Below are positions 12,701 to 19,440 of a DNA stretch of 64,000 nucleotides, piece after piece. Origin of the DNA: Imbricaverruca yamaguchii (lineage: Eukaryota; Arthropoda; Thecostraca; Neoverrucidae). Both the position numbers and the translations under genes were made by a program. The stretch covers positions 1,026,501 through 1,090,500 of the forward strand of contig JAOTOL010001636.1 of NCBI GenBank assembly GCA_034440575.1, read 5' to 3'. Within the stretch, counting starts at the first letter, position 1. Every line of letters starts with the position of its first letter. The notes below the pieces were generated by a model, which was not told where the DNA came from, made no database searches, and worked only from the letters and a program-made list of their open reading frames with translations.

Positions 12701-15700
12701 CTGCGGTCACCTGGTCACTGCCGGTCACTGCGGTTAGCTGGTCACTGCGGTTAACCGGTCACTGCCTGTCAACTGATCACTGCCGGTCACTGTGGTTAAC
12801 TGGTCACTGCCGGTCAACTGGTCACTGTCGGTCACTGCGCCACAGTGTGCCGGTGTGCCATGTCTGTGCCGTACCCTGATCTGGTGCTGACCACGGCTCA
12901 GGACGTCACAATGGCCACTGGACCGCCGGCCGGACTGTGGGTGGACCAGGGCTGGACCATGGTCCTGCCGGTCGTCCACGGCTCAGGTCGTCAGACTGGC
13001 CACTGGACCGCCGGCCACTGTAAATGGTACTTCGGTGACTGGACCATGCGCTACTGCGGTGACTGGTGCTGACGCAACGGCTCAGGACGTCAGACTGGCC
13101 ACTGGACCGCCGGCCAGACTGTTGGTGGACCAAGGCTGGACCATGGTCTGGTGCTGACCACGGCTCAGGACGTCAGACTGGCCACTGGACCGCCGGCCAG
13201 ACTGTTGGTGGACCAGGGCTGGACCATGGTCTGGTGCTGGACCATGGTCTGGTGCTGACCACGGCTCAGGACGTCAGACCGGTCACTGGACCGCCGGCCA
13301 GACTGTTGGTGGACCAGGGACCATGGCTCTCGTTTAGAGCAACTTGGTTTCTGTTCCAATTTGCGTGAGGAACAATTTGGTTTTCAAATTCATCTCCGTA
13401 GGAGCTATTAACCATTATCTAGCTCATTTTCATGGATTGTAACCCCCGTATAATTCCTCAGTGCAAAATGGTGCTTGATATGCCACATGGAAAGGTCTAA
13501 TTGTGTCTGGGTTGTTCTCATTCTTCGGAGACATTTATCCCATTTGCAGGAACAACTACGCCTCCAATTATGATGCGATTAGGAAAACGTAACAAAATAT
13601 CGTCGTTGAAAACGGGCTTCTGACATATCAAGACATACGAAAAGTCCATCAATATATTCGTGAGCTCTCCTAATTGCATCGTGTTTGTAACGTTCGCTGC
13701 TCATGTCAACCGATCATTTGAATCAGCCGAATGAAACGCTGCCACAGTCGGTATAAGGATCACATGTGTACTAATATTGATCGCCTCGACCAGCATGAGC
13801 ACAAGGAGCTTCTCGTTGGTATGGTGGCAAACTCAGCAGTGTTGACCAGGTGGCACCGTGCTCCACCGACAGTGCTGACCTGGTGATGATGTGACCCACC
13901 GACAGTGTTGACCTGGTGATGATGTGACCCACCGACAGTGTTGACCTGGTGATGATGTGACCCACCGACAGTGTTGACCAGGTGGCACCGTGCTCCACCG
14001 AAGTGTTGACCTGGTGATGATGTGACCCACCGACAGTGTTGACCTGGTGATGATGTGACCCACCGACAGTGTTGACCTGGTGATGATGTGACCCACCGAC
14101 AGTGTTGACCTGGTGATGATGTGACCCGCTAGGTAGTGGTTGACCTGGTGATGATGTGACCCACCGACAGTGTTGACCTGGTGATGGTGTACCAGACAGT
14201 GTTGACCTGGTGATGATGTGACCAGTAGTGGTGACCTGGTGATGATGTGACCCACCGACAGTGTTGACCTGGTGATGTGACCCGCTCGGTAGTGGTGACC
14301 TGGTGATGATGTGACCCGCTAGGTAGTGGTGACCTGGTGATGATGTGACCCGCTAGGTAGTGGTGACCTGGTGATGATCTGACCCGCTAGGTAGTGGTGA
14401 CCTGGTGATGATGTGACCCGCTCGGCAGTAGATGATGTGACCCGTTCGATAGTGGTGAACTGGTGACATTGTGATCTGTTCTGAAGTGGAAACCTACTCA
14501 CAATTTGACCCTCTGAGTAGTGGTGACTTCGTCACAATGTGATCTGTTCGTTAGAAGTCGTCTGGTGATAATATAACCCGTTCGGTAGAGGTGACCCGGT
14601 GACCATGTGACTGATTCTGCCTGCAGTGGTTTGGTAACCTGGTGACCATGAAATGGTGGAACGATCTCTGGTTAAACGAAGGGTTCGCCACGCTGATGGA
14701 ATTCATTGGGGCTGGAAACGCCAAACCGGAATTCCACATGTCTCAGCAAGTGAGTGGGTGGTTAGTGGCTTTGAGATGACCCACGTCCCTCTGCTGCCAA
14801 AAAGAAGCAAGAAAAACGCATATGAGTAAACAACCACATGAGAGATCACATATTGCGAAGATAATTGGCCCAATAATTTCTTAGTTTGGGAATTCATAAT
14901 CATTGCAAGAAAGCATTAGAACTCAATTTGAGTTAGGTATAGTCACAAAATATAAATTGTGAACTATTTTGTTGGACAAGTCAGCATTTGCGGAAGGGAA
15001 ATTTGTCATTTAAAAAGTGTATTACAAGCGGCTCCTTTGTTCCAGTTGCATCAACGCGTTGTATAACCTGTGATAGGGTCAGCCACTGCACACTATTCCA
15101 TATGGCTTGAGCTAGAATAGCAACAGTATTAACACAAGGAATTTAGCAGTAAATACCAACCACACGAACACCCTGGACGATATGCTGGTCGCCTAGCCTC
15201 ATTTTCATTCTTCGGTGCAGATTTTGGATGCGTCGTTTTTGTTGCGGTATCTGAATATACTGTGAAAAGCACAACAAAAAGAGGAAGTTGACGCAATCGC
15301 ACCTGGGTTTCGTTAATACAACACACGTATTTGTTTCTTAACGGTGCGGCACTATGTTTGCACCGAACTATTTGCATTCCTCACACACTAAATGCAAGGA
15401 CCGAAGATTATTCAGCCGCCTTTGCTGTGACTTGTCAAATTTAGCTGTCGACACAGTTCACTTTTCTTGGCCAGAAACACGCTGAATGCAAGACTCAGTG
15501 TAATGCAGTTTCACTCACTCAATACCATGCAGTCTGATTCCGGCGCCGTGTGCACTGCAGTTCCTGCTGAAGGCCTCGATGACGGCCCTCTCACTGGACA
15601 GCCTGCGGGACTCTCACCCCATCTCGGTGCCTGTCGCCGATCCAGACGAGATTGAGTCAATCTTCGACGTCATCTCATACAGCAAGGTGCGCTGACCAAT

Positions 15701-18700
15701 TGCACGCGCTGTTGACGTTCGAGCACCGACCTCAACTCATACCGCTGCACCAAAGCACACGAGGTCAATTGATGCCGCTCGCTCCGGGCACACGAGGTCA
15801 ACTGGTACCGCTGCACCAATACACACTCGACATCGTTACTGGTTGTCTCGGGCGGCCTGGGACCGACGAGGTCAACTGACTGGCTGGTGATCACCTGGCG
15901 TCTGTTGCGGCTCCATAAGTCTCCGCCAGGCAGATGTGTGGCCAACTCTACTGCCACTGCGCACGGCAACCATCTGTGCGGAGATGACGTCAGGGAAACC
16001 TGAATAGGGTGTCGAAAAACCTGTAGATGTTTGCTGCATTGTGAGGCTGTGGCAGTGGTAAGCAAACGGCACTGGGCATGAGTCCGATATATTCACTTGG
16101 GTTCTCGTTGTCACGGGCCACATTGTTTCGGTCCAGACGCTGGTGACTGCTGCCAATCATGTCAGCAGTGTATTCTATCTGGAACAGAGCTTACGATGCT
16201 CCGGGTTAGCCAGACTGAGACTGCCATCTGGTGGTCAGCGGCCGGTACCAGTGCTTCAGTTGACGACGTCGTGGTGTCGCTGTGCAGGGCGCCGCCCTGC
16301 TGTACATGCTGATGAAGGAGCTCGGCCAGCCCGTCTTCAGGGCCGGTCTGCGCATCTACTTGAACGGGCACATGTTCGCCAACGCCCAGACGGACGACCT
16401 GTGGGCGGCCATTCAGGAGGCCAGCCAGGTTGCCGCCGACTCTGAGGTGGACGATGGAGAAGCAAGTCACCAACCGTTCGACATCAAGGTGCGTCCGTCA
16501 GCACACCACAGACCATCTCGTCTCAACGTCATCGCTCAGCCACGCGGCCGCGGCGTCCTACACCTGATGTTTGATCCAACTTGACCCCATCATTCATTTG
16601 CGAGATATATACACCGACCATGAAATACAACATGATCACCTTCTTGACATATCTCTTCACCAGCAGACCTAACCTCCTTGTCGTCAAGCACTTGATGCGG
16701 CTTGCCAGCAGGCAAACACAATCCCCATTACGTCACCATTAGACGCAACCTCCCAGTTGTCCAGCGTTCAATCCGACCCGCTAGCAATCAAACACGATCC
16801 GTATCACATCAGCATCAGACATAAGCTCCCAGTCGCCAAACGTTTGACACAACTCTCCGGCAATCGGACAGCGATCAGAACAGCAGTCCCAAGAGTCTCG
16901 CGCACTGCATCCGCCGACGATCAGACATAGTCCCACCATCATCAGACACAGTCTTCATAGTCCTCCAACACAACCACCTCTAACAACCAGACATAGCCCC
17001 ACCACCATCAGATAGTCTTCACAGTCGTCCAACATAACCACCCCTCGAAACAAATCCATAGTCGTACAACGAAACCTCCAACAATCGTCCCGATGCGTCA
17101 GGACATCATAGTGGACTCAGAAACATATCCAGAGGAACTACCCGGTGACCGTCTCCCGATGCGTGTGCAGGCCATGATGGACTCGTGGACGCTGCAGAAG
17201 AACTACCGGTGACCGCCCGATGCGTGTGCAGGCCATGATGGACTCGTGGACGCTGCAGAAGAACTCCCGGTGACCGTCCCGATGCGTGTGCAGGCCATGA
17301 TGGACTCGTGGACGCTGCAGAAGAACTACCCGGTGACCGTCTCCCGATGCGTGTGCAGGCCATGATGGACTCGTGGACGCTGCAGAGGAACTACCCGGTG
17401 ACCGTCTCCCGATGCGTGTGCAGGCCATGATGGACTCGTGGACGCTGCAGAGGAACTACCCGGTGACCGTCTCCCGATGCGTGTGCAGGCCATGATAGAC
17501 TCGTGGACGCTGCAGAAGAACTACCCGGTGACCGTCTCCCGATGCGTGTGCAGGCCATGATGGACTCGTGGACGCTGCAGAAGAACTACCCGCTGGTGAC
17601 GGCGACCGTGTCGGCCGGACGTATGACACTCAGTCAGTCGCCCTTCCTGATGCTGGTGAACGGGTCGGTGGCGACGACTGCGCCCGAGCCGCGCTGGTAC
17701 GTGCCGATCCGCTGTCGGCTCCACCGGCTCAGTCGGGTGCTGTCCGTCCGACTCAACAATACACAGAGTGAGTACGACTCTCTGACCCGAGAGCACACGC
17801 TGTGAGTGCCATTATCTGACTGAACAAGATTCGGTGAGCTCCGCTCTCCGTTTCGACCAGGCAGAGATTGAGTACCTTTCTCCGTAGGGGACCTGATGAA
17901 TCCTGACTCAGAATATTAGTTTCGGATCGACTGGAATATGAATAGTTATGACACAAGTAATTGATGGGCACTAATATTAGGAACGCTGGAGCTGTCTGGA
18001 TACTTGCACGTCCCAATTTAAAAATACGGAAGTTTGACGTCAATCAGGGTCCGGACGATGTATTACGCGGCAAAGGCGCCTTGCTGACTCACGCTACACT
18101 ACACTTAATTGTTAATAATCCCAAATAGTCATTATAACTTAACTGTAGTTTGACGAAAATGTAACTTGTTGACTTTTCACCTTTTCAAAAGAGATTTGAG
18201 CCAGAGCGATGGGGCAGACAATGGCCTACTTGCGGAGGACTGGCTGAAGATCAGAACATCAACAAGAACAGCAACAAAATATCAAACATGGTGCTGTGTC
18301 CATGGTGCACTCCGTGGTGTTATCCTAGCGCGTCTCCGATTATATCACACAAGAATAACCCATTGCTATTTGATAACAGATAGTCCCGTTCGGCATGGAA
18401 CCCTGAAATCCAACCTTCAAACTCAACCTTTGAATCCAACATTCAATCTAACCTTTCAATCCATTCAGCACCTCTCGCTGCATTGTCCATCATTCCTAGC
18501 GCTTACATTTCACTGTCCATTACCCCCAACGTAGCGCCGCATCGTCATGAACCACATCCAATGAAACCTGACAGCTGTTTAGGGCAATGACTTCCCGGGT
18601 CCTCTCTATCTTCTCTCTGTATATTCAAGATCGGCTGAGCTGAGCCAGTGCATTAGGCAGTTGCGTTTTCTGCGTTTTATCGCACACATAACGACCTACC

Positions 18701-19215
18701 TCGGCATGTGCATGGGAGTTTCCCCAGCATCACAGGCGTATGCCTCCTTCTGACCTGTGGCGTGTTCTCAATGCTTGGTGAAGTACTTTGTATGGACTAA
18801 CGCTATGAACAAGACAGCTAGCATTTATAATGTCGGGGCCGAAGTGTCGGAGCTGAGACTGGCGGGAACCCGACCGGTAAAGGTGGCGCTGCGATCGGCG
18901 CCGAGTGATGGCGCCACCTGAGATTGGTGGGATGACCGCTTCTGGACATGGCGAGCATGGTGTGGCATCTCTTCACATCGGCCACGTCGTCACTCAGTAA
19001 CGGCGTGCGGCGCCGTCGGCGTCCACAGCCGCGTCCGTGGCGATAGCCAGCCAGCCCGACTGGTACTACTGCAACCTGAACAAGACGGGCCTGTACCGGG
19101 TGACGTACCCGGCCGCCAACTGGGCGGCACTGGGCGACCTCCTGCTGAACGGCTCCGCCCAGCTGACGGTGCAGGACCGCGCCGCCGTCCTGGACGACGC
19201 CTTCAGTCTCAACAG
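3158..19215 (+). CDS. M1 zinc aminopeptidase (aminopeptidase N / glutamyl aminopeptidase-like), 13 exons, partial
   Basis: This encodes a type II membrane ectopeptidase that removes N-terminal residues from extracellular peptides. I join 3158-3295, 3881-4060, 4418-4572, 7624-7757, 9224-9404, 10409-10505, 11146-11274, 12456-12610, 14627-14749, 15561-15686, 16288-16488, 17554-17767 and 19029-19215, about 673 residues in all. Every internal junction has GT-AG and matching phase. Order seen: cytoplasmic tail and membrane anchor, N-terminal beta domain, GAMENWG, HELAH with E after 18 residues, the transition-state Tyr in the SYSKG context, then the TGLYRV strand and a DDAF motif. The start codon exon and the ERAP1-type C-terminal helical domain (roughly 300-350 residues in the family) are not visible. 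Without the gluzincin subgroup's diagnostic residues checked in a structure, I do not assign substrate preference. At least six introns carry arrays fused to a splice site. Confidence 0.93.
3296..3880 (+). other. Aminopeptidase intron 1
   Basis: The donor GTCAGT at 3296 and acceptor TTTGCAG ending at 3880 define a 585-nt intron. No repeat array or other gene is seen in it. Confidence 0.8.
3881..4060 (+). CDS. Aminopeptidase exon 2: stalk and start of N-terminal domain
   Basis: A Pro/Thr-rich extracellular stalk ([11 protein letters not shown]) is followed by [19 protein letters not shown] and [11 protein letters not shown], the classic start of the M1 N-terminal beta domain. The acceptor TTTGCAG precedes it and the donor GTACGT follows. 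Phase 1 in, phase 1 out. NLT is a potential N-glycosylation site. Confidence 0.95.
4061..4417 (+). other. Aminopeptidase intron 2
   Basis: 357-nt intron bounded by GTACGT and CATTACAG. No repeat array is seen. Confidence 0.8.
4418..4572 (+). CDS. Aminopeptidase exon 3: N-terminal beta domain
   Basis: Encodes [19 protein letters not shown], matching the family pattern of an amphipathic strand followed by IVLH, and ends in LLYPKRDQ. Phase 1 in, phase 0 out. The donor follows CCAG. The reading frame stays open through the whole adjacent repeat array because its unit is 30 bp. Confidence 0.93.
4566..5455 (+). repeat. 30-bp minisatellite starting exactly at the intron 3 donor
   Basis: Some 28-30 units of about 30 bp (core GTGTGTACGTGCTGGTGCTC) start at the exon 3/intron 3 boundary. 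Each unit ends GGGCCAG and is followed by GTGTGT, imitating the true junction GGGACCAG followed by GTGCGT. A shorter 12-15 bp sub-repeat (TGGTGTACGTGCTC) dominates 4610-4770. The array is open in the exon 3 frame, so intron retention would append a long Val/Leu/Cys-rich tail rather than stop at once. Confidence 0.9.
5456..6329 (+). other. Intron 3, non-repetitive part
   Basis: No exon-like segment with M1 similarity lies here. The neighbouring exon peptides join plausibly without one (YPKRDQ to MYLGLSEPL). Confidence 0.5.
6340..6725 (+). repeat. GATGGTCGTGATGTTCGG-type minisatellite in intron 3
   Basis: Irregular tandem copies of about 25-45 bp built from GATGTTCGG, GGTGGCCG and ATGGTCGTGAT. 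The array is internal to the intron and does not touch a splice site. Confidence 0.85.
6726..7623 (+). other. Intron 3, distal part
   Basis: Mostly unique sequence, with a short duplicated segment at about 7330-7400 (GACACATCCAGACACTTTAC occurs twice). It ends in the exon 4 acceptor TGTTTCAG. Confidence 0.6.
7624..7757 (+). CDS. Aminopeptidase exon 4: N-terminal domain
   Basis: Encodes [19 protein letters not shown] and [15 protein letters not shown], the M1 'G-x-Y ... GFY-S-Y ... G' block. Phase 0 in. I place the donor at GTGAGT (7758), giving phase 2 out, because this joins to the next exon as [10 protein letters not shown], the expected family sequence. Confidence 0.95.
7758..8790 (+). 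other. Intron 4, non-repetitive part
   Basis: No gene is seen. There is a run of C at about 8390. The intron continues into the acceptor-bearing array. Confidence 0.6.
8791..9241 (+). repeat. 65-bp minisatellite carrying the exon 5 acceptor and exon start
   Basis: Seven copies with strict 65-bp spacing, each containing a 3' splice site (TTCACCCCACAG or TTCATCCCACAG) followed by a copy of the exon 5 start (G[CT]GGCTGGCGACCAC). The AG dinucleotides end at 8833, 8898, 8963, 9028, 9093, 9158 and 9223. Only the last runs on into exon 5. Alternate units share GGCTC or GGCTG before TTCA, so a 130-bp higher-order unit is visible. Confidence 0.95.
9224..9404 (+). CDS. Aminopeptidase exon 5: N-terminal domain
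   Basis: Encodes [18 protein letters not shown] and [11 protein letters not shown], the highly conserved M1 block that precedes the catalytic domain. Phase 2 in, phase 0 out, with donor GTGAGT. Its first 18-19 nt are repeated in the array upstream. Confidence 0.95.
9478..9765 (+). repeat. (TCTCTG)n and (CT)n microsatellite in intron 5
   Basis: A CT tract with a C-run is followed by about 23 TCTCTG hexamers and then a pure CT tract to about 9738, with CACACA interruptions after it. It is strongly pyrimidine-rich on the plus strand. The long Ser/Leu and Arg/Glu frames here are artefacts. Confidence 0.97.
10409..10505 (+). CDS. Aminopeptidase exon 6: N-terminal domain end
   Basis: Encodes [19 protein letters not shown], the conserved [11 protein letters not shown] block. 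The acceptor is TGCTGCAG (10408); an alternative acceptor six bases downstream (AAGCAG) keeps the frame and drops two residues. Phase 0 in, phase 1 out, with donor GTGAGT. Confidence 0.93.
10506..10795 (+). other. Intron 6, non-repetitive part
   Basis: No feature other than a short direct repeat (GCATTTCTTGATGGTA / GCATTCCTTGATGGTA) near 10575-10610. Confidence 0.5.
10796..11168 (+). repeat. 50-bp minisatellite carrying the exon 7 acceptor and exon start
   Basis: Seven acceptor copies (GTGTCCCTGACAG followed by ACGTGGTGGTGTCGGTGTGG). The AG ends at 10819, 10869, 10919, 10995, 11045, 11095 and 11145. Spacing is 50 bp except one irregular 76-bp step. About 20 nt of each unit duplicate the start of exon 7. 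Reading on from any upstream acceptor in the coding frame gives a TGA (in CCCTGACAG) within the first unit. Confidence 0.95.
11146..11274 (+). CDS. Aminopeptidase exon 7: start of catalytic domain
   Basis: Encodes [19 protein letters not shown] and [17 protein letters not shown], the conserved VWAP ... LDFY..YFGIPY-LPK block. Phase 1 in, phase 1 out. The acceptor is the last of seven tandem copies, and the donor (GTGAGT) is the first of about 20 similar sites, so this exon is flanked on both sides by splice-site arrays. Confidence 0.95.
11275..12117 (+). repeat. ~60-62-bp minisatellite repeating the intron 7 donor
   Basis: About 14 units. Each carries CGGTGAGTG or CGGTAAGTG, and most also carry CAGTAAGTACTGAG. 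The first unit begins at the authentic donor of exon 7. By hand I count about 20 GTGAGT or GTAAGT hexamers. Unlike the acceptor arrays it shares only a couple of exon bases (CG) and is otherwise intronic. Confidence 0.92.
12456..12610 (+). CDS. Aminopeptidase exon 8: GAMEN and HELAH
   Basis: Encodes [28 protein letters not shown] and [14 protein letters not shown] binds the substrate N-terminus; the two His of HELAH bind zinc and its Glu is the general base. All these residues are intact. Phase 1 in, phase 0 out. The intron falls directly after HELAHQ. Confidence 0.97.
12635..13330 (+). repeat. Two adjoining minisatellites in intron 8
   Basis: 12635-12845 holds about ten short units built on GGTCACTGCCGGTCAACTG. 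12880-13330 holds five longer units of roughly 70-100 bp built on GGACCGCCGGCCAGACTG, CTGGACCATGGTCTGGTGC and CACGGCTCAGGACGTCAGAC. They begin about 25 nt after the exon 8 donor. I see no exon-derived segment in them. Confidence 0.85.
13331..13834 (+). other. Intron 8, non-repetitive part
   Basis: AT-richer unique sequence between two arrays; no feature recognised. Confidence 0.5.
13835..14626 (+). repeat. 33-34-bp degenerate minisatellite upstream of exon 9, resembling the exon start
   Basis: About 22 units built on GACCTGGTGATGATGTGACC with CAGTGTT, and later GTAGTGGT, at the unit junction. The true boundary reads CTGCAG, then TGGTTTGGTAACCTGGTGACCATG in two pieces: TGGTTTGGTAACC and TGGTGACCATGAAATGG. 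The last intronic unit (14587-14610) reads GTGACCCGGTGACCATGTGA, intermediate between the array and the exon. I infer the array descends from copies of this acceptor and exon start. Confidence 0.8.
14627..14749 (+). CDS. Aminopeptidase exon 9: third zinc ligand
   Basis: Encodes [20 protein letters not shown]. The Glu of NEG lies 18 residues after HELAH and is the third zinc ligand. The exon ends in EFHMSQQ. Phase 0 in and out, with acceptor CTGCCTGCAG and donor GTGAGT. Confidence 0.97.
14750..15560 (+). other. Aminopeptidase intron 9
   Basis: 811-nt intron, AT-richer than the exons; no array or gene seen. Confidence 0.7.
15561..15686 (+). CDS. Aminopeptidase exon 10: catalytic Tyr
   Basis: Encodes [14 protein letters not shown] and IFDVISYSK, the family's 'SHPI ... 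FD-ISY-KG' block. The Tyr in ISYSK is at the position of the transition-state-stabilising tyrosine. Phase 0 in and out, with donor GTGCGC. Confidence 0.95.
15687..16287 (+). other. Aminopeptidase intron 10 with a short degenerate repeat
   Basis: Between about 15722 and 15880 the motif GAGGTCAACTG with CCGCTGCACCAA recurs about four times at roughly 40-bp spacing. The rest is unique. The acceptor is TCGCTGTGCAG. Confidence 0.65.
16288..16488 (+). CDS. Aminopeptidase exon 11: end of catalytic domain
   Basis: Encodes [13 protein letters not shown], then [20 protein letters not shown] and a variable acidic linker ending QPFDIK. It matches the KGA..L.ML ... YL..+.F.NA.T.DLW family block. Phase 0 in and out, with donor GTGCGT. 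Confidence 0.96.
16489..17131 (+). other. Intron 11, proximal part
   Basis: A loose, degenerate repetition of CAGACATAGTC / CCACCATCATCAGACAC type motifs occurs at about 16890-17010. No gene is seen. Confidence 0.5.
17132..17592 (+). repeat. 65-bp minisatellite carrying the exon 12 acceptor and first 39 exon bases
   Basis: Seven acceptors (CCCGATGCGTGTGCAG followed by GCCATGATGGACTCGTGGAC) whose AG ends at 17170, 17231, 17293, 17358, 17423, 17488 and 17553. Steps are 61, 62, then 65 four times. Each unit is 39 nt copied from the start of exon 12 plus 26 nt that begin GTGACC and end GTGCAG. From an upstream acceptor, reading into the next unit in the coding frame meets TGA at CCATGATGG. Confidence 0.95.
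17554..17767 (+). CDS. Aminopeptidase exon 12: start of C-terminal beta domain
   Basis: Encodes [15 protein letters not shown] (family 'MD-WT-Q-GYP-V'), [14 protein letters not shown], and [14 protein letters not shown]. Phase 0 in and phase 1 out with donor GTGAGT. NGS and NNT are possible N-glycosylation sites. Its first 39 nt are present in multiple copies upstream. Confidence 0.92.
17768..19028 (+). other. Aminopeptidase intron 12
   Basis: 1261-nt intron. No array or additional M1 exon is recognised. The spacing between the flanking peptides is shorter than in many homologues, so a small missed exon cannot be excluded. Confidence 0.5.
19029..19215 (+). CDS. Aminopeptidase exon 13: last recognised exon
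   Basis: Encodes [29 protein letters not shown] and [14 protein letters not shown], the M1 'N...TG-YRV-Y ... DRA.+LDDAF.L' block. It enters in phase 1 and leaves in phase 2 with donor GTCGGT. No following exon with the expected C-terminal helical domain is recognised in the remaining 44.8 kb. Confidence 0.92.
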
Positions 19216-19440
19216 GTCGGTCTGGGGTGGACCCCCCCCCCACCCCCACCCCTCCGCCCAGCTGACGGCGCAGGACCGTCCTGGACGACGCCTTCAGTCT
19301 CAACAGGTCGGTCTGGGATGGACCCACCTCCTCCCCCCACCCCTCCGCCCAGCTGACGGTGCAGGACCGCGCCGCCGTCCTGGACGACGCCTTCAGTCTC
19401 AACAGGTCTGTCTGGAATGCACCCCCCCCCTCCTCCTCCC
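19155..19440 (+). repeat. Triplicated exon 13 end and donor
   Basis: The segment from CTCCGCCCAGCTGACGG to AACAG followed by GTC[GT]GTCTGG occurs three times, with donors at 19216, 19307 and 19406 (steps 91 and 99). The middle copy lacks 8 bp in the exon-derived part. Copies 2 and 3 are preceded by C-rich tracts and CCCAG, so each looks like a small complete exon (45 and 53 nt). The whole stretch is open in the exon 13 frame to 19465. Confidence 0.92.

Noticed and set aside
17132..17553. Taking the 26-nt GT...AG segments as functional introns
   Set aside because: Far too short for known animal spliceosomal introns. I report the arrangement as an observation only.
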